Below the pieces are notes generated by a model. It searched no databases. It saw nothing but the letters and a program-made list of their open reading frames with translations, and was not told the DNA's origin. The translations under genes and the position numbers were made by a program. Below, piece after piece: positions 51,390-63,349 of a DNA stretch of 64,000 nucleotides (its first letter is position 1; the number at the start of each line of letters is the position of its first letter). Source of the DNA: Membranipora membranacea (lineage: Eukaryota > Bryozoa > Gymnolaemata > Cheilostomatida > Membraniporidae). The stretch spans positions 14,384,001-14,448,000 of the forward strand of contig OU612073.1 of assembly GCA_914767715.1 (NCBI GenBank). The letters are read 5' to 3'.

Positions 51390-54236
51390 TTATCCTGGTT
51401 TTGGTTGAGATTTTCCATTGTAGTCATCCTCAACACCATTAGGCGTCAATCTAGATGTGTCCTCGTTGTTATTTAGTTCAACAACATGCTTCTCATGCTC
51501 TTCTTCAACCAGCTGCTTTGCATCTGAATCTGAAAGGTAATGGTTGATTATTAGTTCTCAAAGAGGAAGAAATGTTTATTAATATCAAGCAAGACCACTG
51601 GCTAATATGAATAAATACATATAACATTCTAGTTTACGCTTTGTCCACCTAGTCAACCATACATTCCAGTTTATCATAAGCCGCACTATCACTTTTCTCA
51701 AGTGGTCAAGTGTGATATTTCGCATTACAGACACCCATAGATAGCAATGAAATTCTGGCGTACTTTCAATGATATGACATTGAAAGAACTGCATTGCTGT
51801 GATGCCCCATGACACTCTAGAATAATCACTTTGGTTCCATGTGCTTATTGAGCTTCATCTAGACCGAGCTTAGTGAGTAATCGCACCATGGAATCGCTAA
51901 ATTGGTCATGCCTGGTGCAAAGGCAGAACTTGTGCTAGTCAGTTCAAACTGAGGTTTATTTAGGCCAACAGCCTGAATTCCTGAGCTGTAAGATCAAAGG
52001 TCTTGATACACTTGGTTGAGGCCTAAGTTCAAGTCCCGCATTCTTTAATTCAATCTCAGACCATGGAAACAGAGCCAGTTTTCTAGGATGGCAACTCAGC
52101 TAAATCTAGATCTAGATCCATGGAAACGTAGAGTAGTTTAAATACCACAGTCTCTTTTAATCTTGATAAAAGAAATTATGGAATAATAAACTTTAAAATC
52201 AACAATGAGAGCCTGTTGATTTGAAGCACATAACTTGAAATCATCATAGCTGAGCGAGTTTAAGTCAAGTTTGACGCATTATGCTACGTTTAGCAACAAG
52301 ATTTGGAATAAACTTGTTGCGGGATGTGTCTTGAACAATTCTGCACAAACACAATTACTATTAATATATGTCAAAGGTCAATACTGTTTATTGACATAGC
52401 AGGAGAAATTTGATGCTGCTAGCCCTATCTGAATTAAATATGGGCTGGTTTACATTGACAGGGCCTGTTATAACTTCATGTTGCTCCCAAAGTTTTCCAC
52501 GATATGTGTGGATTAAAAACTGATGTCAGATGTACTGTTTGGAGCTTTCCAGTAAGACTTGTTCTTAGGTAATGTTTACGACCTTATCTTATCTATTTCA
52601 GGCAGTGTGCCATTCAATTCAAAGAATTATGTGAATATTATCTTAAGAGCAGATCTAAGTCAAAATGGATACTGTGCACCTCGTATTCTTTTGGTGAGCT
52701 TGGGCAAAGTTTCGGTACATTGTGTGGTCAGTAGATCCTGGATTTACGAATGTATGTTTCTCAGACTAAATATGGTTTTATCACTTCAGATTTGCCCATA
52801 ACCTTACAGGAGTGGTGAATTCCAATGCCCTCAAATAGTCTACTATTGCTGATCTACTATGGAACCATTAATTTTGTTGACTAGATGAGGCACAGAAATC
52901 AACAGTTCACTATGAAAATTGGCGGTGGGCCTAACATCCTGCATTCAGAATGAAAATATTAATGGGTTTAAATCTAACAAATGGACTGGAAATCACAAGG
53001 GTTTCAAATATAAGCAGATTTTGGTTTTCAAATTCAAACTTAAAAGCTGCCATTACTAAACTTTTCAAACAACTATTGATGGGTTAAATAATTATTTTGT
53101 GAATTTTCTATGGGCGAAACTAAAAGCCTACTGAAACATTATTCCCCTTGTAAGGTTGTAATGGGTTTTATTATCTTACCTTCCCATGATGTGAAATTGG
53201 TTTCTTCAGTTGCTGTCACCACCACAGCAAAAGGTGCTCTACCTAGACAAAGAAACACAGTGTCAGCAGACAGTGACTCAATGTCAGCGAAGAGTTGGTT
53301 GAAAACACATAATTCTGCATTCAGATTTCATATAAAAATAACATTACAGTTGGTCATCAGTAATGTTTGTCAAATCTCAGCCATATGATCAAACCACCTA
53401 ATACCTCACCATAATTTTTTTTGGTTTTTCTGTAGATATAGCGACTCAGCAAGAAGATCAGAACAACTACCACCAAAACCAGGACAGGTATGCTAGCGAA
53501 CACTGCTACGGACCATGATTGGTCAGTCACGTCTGCAGATTTTCCGTTTGCATCTTGTTTATTTACTGGATAAGTGTCGTCAGGAGAGTCATGTTGTGAC
53601 GATTTCATTTGAGTGAGTGAGCTTTTAGGTTTTCCACTTCTCCTGATGCTGCAAGAATTCTCTGCATAATCTGTAAAAATTAATGTAGAGGTTTATTGAC
53701 GATGGGAACGGCTGATGACACTTTGGTAAAGCTCTTTTTGATGTGTTTACTGTAGGACCCTGGTATATGCAAAGTTGAACACTAATCTCACTTCCTTATA
53801 CTGCATAGCACTGAATGTTGTGTACATGAAGCAAGCTGACATATCCCTTGCCTACCTACACAAAGTTCTAGCGGCAAACATAAATAACGGAGTTGGGACC
53901 ACTTCTGAAGTTTGTATATCAATATACATAATATGATTTTGATAACACACCTTTGCAGTACGCTCTACATTTCTCCTCATCGATAGACTTTATCTCTACA
54001 TTATTACAAATCCTGGCACATGGTCTGTATTGGTTGAAATGTTCTAAAAAGTAGCAACCATTGCTGTTATAGTAATTCCCGGAGCAGTCGTAGAATGAAA
54101 GTGTTGAGTAGTGTCCAGTGCATTCCAATATCAGCGACACTGGTTCTGTTGTGTGTTCTACTGTCATGCTTTAAGTCTCATCGAGCAATCCATGCAAAAG
54201 GACAGCAAAAAGGGCACAAACTTGACCCTTCCTCAT
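51390..54236 (-). pseudogene. R3: eight-Cys type I receptor family member with an in-frame stop after the signal peptide
   Basis: Exons on the minus strand: 54236-53951, 53670-53410, 53242-53180 and 51529-51390, all introns phase 1, about 250 codons. Codons 1-21 give a signal-like MRKGQVCALFAVLLHGLLDET, then TAA, then in the same frame SMTVEHTTEPVSLILEC and a perfect ectodomain with the same 11-9-11-3-12-3-8 Cys spacing as R2 (including GCYFLEHFNQYRPCARIC). Exon 2 supplies the eighth Cys (DYAENSC), a long stalk and a membrane segment (VLVLVVVVLIFLLSRYIY). Exon 3 (63 nt) has TATEETNFTS. Exon 4 is acidic (KQLVEEEHEKHV) and ends SQPKPG. Everything but the one stop is intact. So it is a fresh null allele, a base error, or a gene with another first exon spliced just before the Met at 54167. 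Confidence 0.65.
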
Positions 54237-55112
54237 GATGATATCTACAGCAAATTGGATTGAGGTATTTATGAAAGTGTCCAGGTAAAGGATTGGCGCC
54301 GAATATCGTAATGCATATTCATAGATAGCTAGGTTTACAATGTCCCATTTGTTTTTTTGTATGCACCCGGAAACAAGATGATAAGGCGTCAAGGGAATCT
54401 CCCTTGACAACAGGGCAACAATAATGTACTCAAAATTTTGGTACTGCAAACACTGATCATTTTAATCATTGATCGAAGTATCCCAGTCTATAGCAACAGT
54501 CTGAACGATGAATCACCTCGTACAACAAAAACAATACCACAAACAGTATGACTTGATCTGTACAGAGTAAAGTATAATGTATACTGTCAATGATAAAAAG
54601 TACCTGGAATCACCAGCAAATTCTGTCGAGATATCTCTTTGACTATACTCTTCATTGTTGCGCATGTAGTTTACAAGATTTGCATGTATACCTTTTAAGT
54701 TATTATGATATTTTAAAATTTTATCATGCAAAGGAACTGCAAGCTTTAGCACAACTGCGCCACACTATATAATTTCATCATACCTCATTGATATTGCTCA
54801 ATGCAAACAAAAGATAAGTGAATCAATAAATAACTGTTCCACAGGAAAAGAATTTGGAAGCATGCCAGTGATAACAGGCAGGGGTGTATTCAGAAACTAC
54901 AGAGCAAAGTAACATGCAACGCATTTCACAACCAAGCAAGAACCTGTTTTTTATTACTTGATGGAGAAAGGAATGAACTTTGTTTGGTTTGAATAAGAGT
55001 TCATACTAAACTCGGGAGCAATGACTACATATAGCTTAAAGTGTTAGGCTAGGCAGTATCAGTATATGGGTGGGTGGGTATATGGATGGAGCCACCCTAA
55101 TCAATAAAATAT

Positions 55113-55379
55113 CTAAGGGGGATCGTTGAGTTTTTTTAAATACGCGTAGTTAGATGGTACATTTCCATATTTTTCATCCTTTCTAGTTCCACCCCTGGAC
55201 CAAATGGCCTTGGACAAGAGTGAATCAATGTAAATATCCATACAATTAATGAGCGCTTCAGTGTTTTTTCTAGGGTTCTTCATAGCGTCACATTGAAATC
55301 GTGACATGTTACTGCAAAGCTGAGATATCACAGTGCCATCTGGCAGTAAATGGCGATTGAACGGCAAACAACTTTATTG
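55113..55379 (-). other. Unrecognised open frame, possibly an exon or gene fragment
   Basis: A minus-strand frame of about 88 codons between stops reads, in part, LPDGTVISQLCSNMSRFQC and SRGGTRKDEKYGNVPSNYAY. The composition looks protein-like rather than random, but I recognise no family and see no convincing splice partners. It lies next to a dead LINE fragment on the other strand and could be a captured exon. Low confidence. Confidence 0.25.
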
Positions 55380-55439
55380 AGCTTTATTGAACTGATCAAT
55401 TGCTCTGTCAGATTTCACAGATTTGTAAACCCTTCAAAC

Positions 55440-56060
55440 TTACACATGAAACAACACAAACAAAGTTACAAGAAGAAGCTACCCATCTGGAAAACTGGTG
55501 CTTCTCCTCAATGCCAAGAAAACAAAAGAGCTAGTATTTAGCAATGTAAGAGGTAACCCTCTGCCAGCGCCTTCACTAATCATCAACAATACTTACATCG
55601 AAGTTGAAGTTCTATCTAATAAACTAAACTTCACACTCAATATTGAGAAGACCATCAAGAAAGCTCGTACCAGAACTCACATACTTGCCAAACTCTACCA
55701 TCTAGGCACAAACGAGAGAATCATACGAACCTGTTACAATCAATTATAGAAAGTGTTATCAGCTATAATCTAGTGGTAGTCTATAAACATCTCAAATCAG
55801 AATCCAATCGAAAACTAAAACAACTTACCAGCACTGCAGAATACCTAGCAGGCGGTCAATCTTTTACTAATATTCGAGACCTTTATGCGCACAAACTGAA
55901 AACCAAGAACCTGAGAAAGGTTGCTGGCAACCATTCTGACCCAATGCTAACATTAAAAACGCTTCCATCCGGCCGGTTTCAGGCAATATAACAACGAGCT
56001 CAGCTACGCTCTAACTGTCCACTCTGTCAGATATTTAAACACAGTTTTTCGTAAATAGAT
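55440..56060 (+). mobile_element. Dead fragment of a non-LTR retrotransposon (reverse transcriptase C-terminal end)
   Basis: Plus-strand frames resemble the end of a LINE reverse transcriptase protein: LQEEATHLENWC, then after a one-base frameshift LLLNAKKTKELVF, then KTIKKARTRTHILAKLYHL, later TSTAEYLAGGQSF and finally LPSGRFQAI, matching in order the thumb and C-terminal region of CR1/Rex-type elements. At least one frameshift and an in-frame TAG (55747-55749) break it. No endonuclease or catalytic part is present. Confidence 0.7.
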
Positions 56061-57225
56061 TTGGAGTGTAATTTTTATATACAATTTTATTTCATATATT
56101 TTTACATTACAATCAAACTGAGCTTTCTTTTAGAGAATATTTTTAGAGAGCACCCACATTTTTATTTTTCTTCCTGAGGCAATACAAAACATACATACAA
56201 ACATATACATTCCTACTGTATATAACTGAATCGAGGTGGACATTTATCATAAATGGTTGATGGAGATTGGTGTCATCAAATACATTAACAATCAAATCCT
56301 AATTGACACAGGGTTCTCTGGCATGATTATGTCCACAATTAATGATTCGACCCACTGGATGTAGTATTTTGTGTATTGCTTCAAATGCGACATAGATAGA
56401 GATAATTTCCCCCCTGTCTGGTGTCATTTTGACATTGCAATGTTAGTTTCATTGTTTTAAAGCATCTTTGGTTTTACGTGCTATGGTTTTTTAGCATGGT
56501 TAACCTGTCCAAGCATGCAAACAAGAAATTGATACAAAAACTCTTGAAAATTGTCATTGTAATGAACTAACATGCTAGAGGCAGTTACTCCTACATCCTA
56601 TAGACCGATGCGAATGTGTTAGTGTTTATCAGATTTTGTTTTTCTTAGGGGTCAATCCAAAAGAAAGAAATGTCATTACGAGGTCCTAAAAATTAATTAC
56701 AGTCTGGAGAAGTTATATAAAAATGTTGAGGGTTTTAAAATCGCTAAACAACAAAGACTACACTGATAATGGAAATCAACAAAATCTGTCCACTAGTTCA
56801 CAAGTTAGTATTCTATGACCTTAAATGTCTATAAACCGACGCAGCTGCACAAAACATTGATTTCACCATGCAATGTGATACAAACATGCACATGCATACA
56901 TACATACTCACATTAATACAATAGACATAAAGTATTGCAACAAACAGCATAATGCAAAAAGCGAATCTTATCAACTAAGAAGTAAGCAAATCCCAAGTTC
57001 TTGGGCTCGGGCTTAGGTATTTACAAGACAAACTGACAGAAGAATAATTTATAGATATGTAGGTACTGTATCTTAAACCTGACTACAACCAACTTAAAAA
57101 CAATTGAATTTTATAAGCATTGTAAACACGATTCTCACAAATAATTTAATCTCAATGATGATCTTGACCCCAAGCAAGTCACATATAACTATTATGAGTT
57201 GGTGGCGCCACTGAATTGAGATAAA
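56061..57225. other. Spacer downstream of R4
   Basis: AT-rich, no recognised coding sequence. It should include the 3' UTR of R4. Confidence 0.4.
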
Positions 57226-58364
57226 TCAGCTTTGAAGACACCACAATTGAGTTGAGCCGTTGTGTCCGCTACGATTCTTATGTTTATTTTCTTTGGGCTG
57301 CTGGAAAGCTGATCTGAGGTCATTGAATACTGAGCAGCTGATCCAGGTGTCTCCTGACCTTGTGATGACCCTCCAGAATCTAAAATTGAGACAGAAAATG
57401 GTAGTACTGAATCATAACATATGTTGAGACAGAATTTTTTTAAATTTGCTGCTCATCGAATACTTTTGAATCAGTTGTTATGAAATGTTGCTACGGTTTG
57501 CAATCTGAGTTTATTTATTTCTGACTGTCTTTTGAAGAGGAAGACTGTTCATAAAACTCACCATGAGACTCAGTATCTAGGAATTTAAATGAAGGAATGT
57601 CAACGCCTGAGTTAGAATTAGATGGATTTGAGCTTGCAGTATTGTATCCTATGTCATTACTGATGCTCGATCGTGGACGCCTGTGTTCGCCAACTCCCCG
57701 CTGATTTCCAGCATCTACAAAGTATAGTGGCTTGAGGCAATCACTATGGACAAACATCAGACATGTCACATCACATATTTTTATCAATGTGAAACCTAAT
57801 GAATACTTTAATTTTGCCAACCCATGGGCTTGAAACCACATCACATTTCGGTGTATGAGTCCACCCACTACTGTAGACTGTCCCTCACTGTACTGCCTTT
57901 TTGCCCATACAGAACTTCAGGGAGAGACTGCTAGATTTTTTTGGGATCATAGTTTATGCGTTTGAGGAGGGAGAAGAATAAAATGATTTGAGCAAGCATG
58001 ACATAATCCGCTCATCCTTTATAAAAACTATAAATTGAGGAAGTGGAGTTGATGCTAAAAATAAATCCATTTCTGCAAACTCATACTAGTAGATGTATCA
58101 ATTATCAAACGATATACACTTATTTAAAACATCTAATCTAAATGAGCCGCATGCAACCTCTCTGTTCCTTATTTTTGTACAATAATAATTATTCAAACTG
58201 TAGATATCCTCTCTAAAAAACATGGGTCAATAGAGTTGTCATTCATGAGATGATGGACCGGAGATTAGTTTTACCTTGAGCTGGCATGCTGTTACCACGC
58301 AGCCTCCCTTCACTATTTTGATTGTCCGGAGAAGGAGAACCATTCTCTGCACCGATCATCCCGG

Positions 58365-61300
58365 TGTAGTATTGTAAACTGTCCCCCGCGCGAAAACAAC
58401 CCCGGGACACTTTACAATATTGTAAACTGTCCCGGGGACACTTTACAATAAAAACAGGCCTATTGTGAACTGTCCCCCCCTATTGTAAACTGTCCCCCCC
58501 TATTGTAAACCGTCCCCCCCTATTGTAAACTGTCCCCCCTATTTGTGACTGTCCATATCGAGAGCCCAGCTGTTTATCACCATTCTAAATGGGTCAGATC
58601 ATCTAACTGGAGCATACCATGATGTTCTGGCTGCAACTATGATGGCCAAAGTTGTACCACGGGGATGGTGGTGGTATCTCATTGAATGAGTGTATAAAGC
58701 CTCTTTTTCATATGGTACTTTGGGGATCTATTTTTTGCAAACACTAGTTATTTGAAGCTCCTATGATTTAGAGATGTCTGGTTTGCGAAGAAAGGTGCAC
58801 TAAGCCAACAGTGGATAGATGTGTAGTTGCCACATCACAGAACACACATACTTTCATTGCAGGTTCATGAGCCGCGCGAAAACAACCACCCCATTCATTC
58901 ATCATAAAATCTACCTCCGTCAAGCATTTGCCTGTGAGTGATGACAGTCAGTCACAAGTGAGAGTGGGAGAAATAACCGCTTTCGAGCTTTTCATATTGT
59001 GCGGCCTGGTATTGCCCTGTAAAACATTGCTTAAGCCGCGCAAAAACAACCACCCCCCAAGCTGTCTTATAAAGATTATCTGTCAAAAAGTCTCAAACGA
59101 AATGAACCATGATTTTCTAGCAATAATGTGATTGTCATGAAGTGACTGTGTACCTAATTTTGGATTAAAAGGTTAGAAATTAATGACACAACGGATTATA
59201 TGTCGTTCTTTGCAAGTTCATGAGCCGCGCGAAAACAACCACCCCATTCAGTCATCTTGAAATCTACCTCAATCAAGCATTTGCCTGTGAGTGATGACAG
59301 TCAGTCACAAGTGAGACTGGGAGAAATGACCGCATTCTAGCTTTTCATATTGTGCGGCCTGATATTGCCCTGTAAAACATTGCTTAAGCCGCGCAAAAAC
59401 AACCACCCCCCAAAGTGTCTTATAAAGATAATCTGTCAAAAAGTCTCAATCATAATTGACCATGATTTGGCAGCCATGATGTGATTATCATAAGGTGACT
59501 GTGTACCAAATTTCAGATTAATAGGTCAGAACTTAATGACACAACGGATGATATGTCGTTCTTTGCAAGTTCATGAGCCGCGCAAAAACAACCACCCCAT
59601 TCATTCATCTTGAATTCTACCTCAATCAAGCATTTGCCTGTGAGTGATAAAAATCAGTCACAAGTGAGACCTGGAGAAATAACGACTTTTGAGTTTTTCA
59701 TATGTGCCGCCTGGTATTGGACAGTAAAATATTGCTTAAGCCGCGCGAAAACAACCACCCCCCAAGCTGTTTTATGAAGATTATCTGTCAAAAAGTCTCA
59801 AACGAAATGAACCATGATTTTCAAGCAATAATGTGATTGTCATGAAGTGACTGTGTACCTAATTTTGGATTAAAAGGTTAGAAATTAATGACACAACGGA
59901 TGATATGTCGTTCTTTGCAAGTTCATGAGCCGCGCGAAAACAACCACCCCATTCAGTCATCTTGAAATCTACCTCAATCAAGCATTTGCCAGTAAGTGAT
60001 GAAAGTCAGTCACATGTGAGACCTGGAGAAATAACCACTTTTGAGGTTTTCATATTGTGCGGCCTGGTATTGGACTGTAAAACATTGCTTAAGCCGCGCG
60101 AAAACAACCACCCCCCAAGCTGGCACAATATGAAAAACTCAAAAGTCGTTATTTCTCCAGGTCTCACTTGTGACTGACTTTTATCACTCACAGGCAAATG
60201 CTTGATTGAGGTAGAATTCAAGATGAATGAACGGGGGGGTTGTTTTCGCGCGGCTCATGAACTTGCAAAGAACGACATATCATCCGTTGTGTCATTAATT
60301 TCTAACCTTTTAATCCAAAATTAGGTACACAGTCACTTCATGACAATCACATTATTGCTAGAAAATCATGGTTCATTTCGTTTGAGACTTTTTGACAGAT
60401 AATCTTTATAAGACAGCTTGGGGGGTGGTTGTTTTCGCACGGCTTAAGCAGTATTTTACAGTTCAATACCAGGCGGCACAATATGAAAAACTCAAAAGTC
60501 GTTATTTTTCCAGGTCTCACTTGTGACTGACTTTTATCACTCACAGGCAAATGCTTGATTGAGGTAGAATTCAAGATGAATGAATGGGGTGGTTGTTTTC
60601 GCGCGGCTCATGAACTTGCAAAGAACGACATATCATCCGTTGTGTCATTAATTTCTAACCTTTTAATCCAAAATTAGGTACACAGTCACTTCATGACAAT
60701 CACATTATTGCTAGAAAATCATGGTTCATTTCGTTTGAGACTTTTTGACAGATAATCTTTATAAGACAGCTTGGGGGGTGGTTGTTTTCGCGCGGCTTAA
60801 GCAGTATTTTACAGTCCAATACCAGGCGGCACAATATGAAAAACTCAAAAGTCGTTATTTCTCCAGGTCTCACTTGTGACTGACTTTTATCACTCACAGG
60901 CAAATGCTTGATTGAGGTAGAATTCAAGATGAATGAATGGGGTGGTTGTTTTCGCGCGGCTCATGAACTTGCAAAGAACGACATATCATCCGTTGTGTCA
61001 TTAATTTCTAACCTTTTAATCCAAAATTAGGTACACAGTCACTTCATGACAATCACATTATTGCTAGAAAATCATGGTTCATTTCGTTTGAGACTTTTTG
61101 ACAGATAATCTTCATAAGACAGCTTGGGGGGTGGTTGTTTTCGCGCGGCTTAAGCAATATTTTACTGTCCAATACCAGGCGGCACATATGAAAAACTCAA
61201 AAGTCGTTATTTCTCCAGGTCTCACTTGTGACTGACTTTTATCACTCACAGGCAAATGCTTGATTGAGGTAGAATTCAAGATGAATGAATGGGGTGGTTG

Positions 61301-62151
61301 TTTTTGAGCGGCTCATGAACTTGCAAAGAACGACATATCATCCGTTGTGTCATTAAGTTCTGACCTATTAATCTGAAATTTGGTACACAGTCACCTTATG
61401 ACAATCACATTATGGCTGCCAAATCATGGTCAATTATGATTGAGACTTTTTGACAGATTATCTTTATAAGACACTTTGGGGGGTGGTTGTTTTTGCGCGG
61501 CTTAAGCAATGTTTTACAGGGCAATACCCATCCTCACAATATGAAAAGCTCAAAAGTAATTATTTCTCCCGCTCACACTTGTGACTGACTGCCATCACTC
61601 CTAGGCAAATGCTTGACGGAGGTAGATTTTATGATGAATGAATGGGGTGGTTGTTTTCGCGCGGCTCATGAACCTGCAATGAAAGTATGTGTGTTCTGTG
61701 ATGTGGCAACTACACATCTATCCACTGTTGGCTTAGTGCACCTTTCTTCGCAAACCAGACATCTCTAAATCATAGGAGCTTCAAATAACTAGTGTTTGCA
61801 AAAAATAGATCCCCAAAGTACCATATGAAAAAGAGGCTTTATACACTCATTCAATGAGATACCACCACCATCCCCATGGTACAACTTTGGCCATCATAGT
61901 TGCAGCCAGAACATCATGGTATGCTCCAGTTAGATGATCTGACCCATTTAGAATGGTGATAAACAGCTGGGCTCTCGATATGGACAGTCACAAATAGGGG
62001 GGACAGTTTACAATAGGGGGGGGGCGGTTTACAATAGGGGGGACAGTTTACAATAGGCCTGTTTTTATTGTAAAGTGTCCCCGGGACAGTTTACAATATT
62101 GTAAAGTGTCCCGGGGTTGTTTTCGCGCGGGGGACAGTTTACAATACTACA
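58365..62151. mobile_element. 3.8-kb fold-back DNA transposon with CCGG target duplication
   Basis: Ends are TGTAGTATTGTAAACTGTCC and its reverse complement, flanked by CCGG at 58361-58364 and 62152-62155. The two halves are long inverted copies of each other around a centre near 60.06-60.12 kb, but the right half has five 353-bp internal repeats against four on the left. Each terminal 200 bp carries tandem copies of a 20-bp unit (CCTATTGTAAACTGTCCCC) that repeats the terminus. No transposase is encoded. TGT...ACA ends with a 4-bp duplication resemble Ginger-type elements; that assignment is inference. Confidence 0.88.
58868..61690. repeat. 353-bp tandem repeats inside the fold-back element
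   Basis: The motif TGAGCCGCGCGAAAACAACC begins units at 58868, 59221, 59574 and 59926 on the plus strand, and its reverse complement ends units at 60257, 60610, 60963, 61315 and 61668; steps are 352 or 353 bp. Each unit holds a second copy, TTAAGCCGCGCGAAAAC, about 165 bp away. A related GCGCGAAAACAACC lies next to each terminus. Outer units differ more from the consensus than inner ones. A 75-codon frame recurring in the units has no sign of being a gene. Confidence 0.88.
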
Positions 62152-62523
62152 CCGGTACCATTAATAGGATTTTCAGCCTGAATGCCATTCTCTCCCCGTA
62201 CGGGTGGTATGGCTGATGGATCAGGATCATTAGTCTCTGTAGATTGTATCGATTCTCTAGTCAATGGTATTCCATCTGAAAACACAGTTAACTTTGTGAA
62301 AGAAAACGTAAGTCATGCTAAAAGGCATTCATCGCTGCTATCCTTATTACCATATAGTACTTTGTGTACCTTTCTGAGCAATTCACAGTATTGATTAATT
62401 GCATCAGCAAATATTGAGAAATACTAGCAGTGAAAAGTGATCTCATAACTGTGATGGCTTTACCTTCTAAGCTTTCAGCATCGTTCATCTCTTGAGCAGC
62501 TGTGGTTGTTGGCTTAGGAGTTC

Positions 62524-63349
62524 CTACAAAATCATTTCAGACATTTATTTATCACATACATTAACTTTCCGCATTTCAATAAGACCATAAAAAATAGAAC
62601 TACCAAGGCAAGACATTGAACATCAAAACAGGTAATTTTGTCGGGCTCTTCATGAGGCAAGCAAAGTTTTTTTTTTATTCAGTCCTAAGCGTTGCTATGC
62701 TAATGCTATGATGCAATGCAATGCAAATCAAAGATGTCTAATTTTAGTGCACTGTTGAAATACGTATTTGAATTCTCTTCAATTTCCAGAATATTTAGTT
62801 TAAATGAAGTTTTAGGCCAATTAATGTTGAGTTGAGATTAAAAGTAACCTCAAAACTCTGGGAAAGGAGTAGCTGAATAAACGATGGAAACTTTCCAAAG
62901 CAAGCAGAAGAGAATTTGTCAAACATATAAAGCGCAAGTACTGACACGACCCTGAAACTTAACCTATATATGCGTATAGCTGAGAATATATGCCCTTAAC
63001 CAATGCGAGACAACAACGACACAATGGTTAAAATCACCCAGTGATTAGGAGCAGTAGGTTGACATCTGAAAAGACTAACCAATTGTGTACGCTCTTTGTG
63101 TTGCATTTGACTCTGCTGTTAGGAGTAAATAACAGACCAAGTCACAGTTGTTGGACGATTTCAATTCTTCAAGGACACAGACGTGAACACTGAATTATGA
63201 CTTAGGAAAAATTTGATAAGGCGATCCCAAGAGACTTCAAAGGAAAGCCATTTTGGAGCTTTGCACGAAACATGTATACACACACTTTCTGATATTTCCT
63301 TCACGTCCCACAAAAATTTCATATCAGTATCGGGAATAGAAACACTTAC
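62524..63349. other. Intron 2 of R4
   Basis: AT-rich intron with no recognised genes or repeats. Confidence 0.45.

Noticed and set aside
60006-60927. A 75-codon frame recurring in the 353-bp units as a repeated small gene
   Set aside because: It recurs only because the DNA repeats. It is cut differently in each unit and has no domain, signal peptide or promoter.
58868-61690. CRISPR-like array because of regularly spaced repeats
   Set aside because: The host is an animal, the unit is 353 bp and almost wholly repeated with no unique spacers, and it lies within an inverted-repeat transposon.
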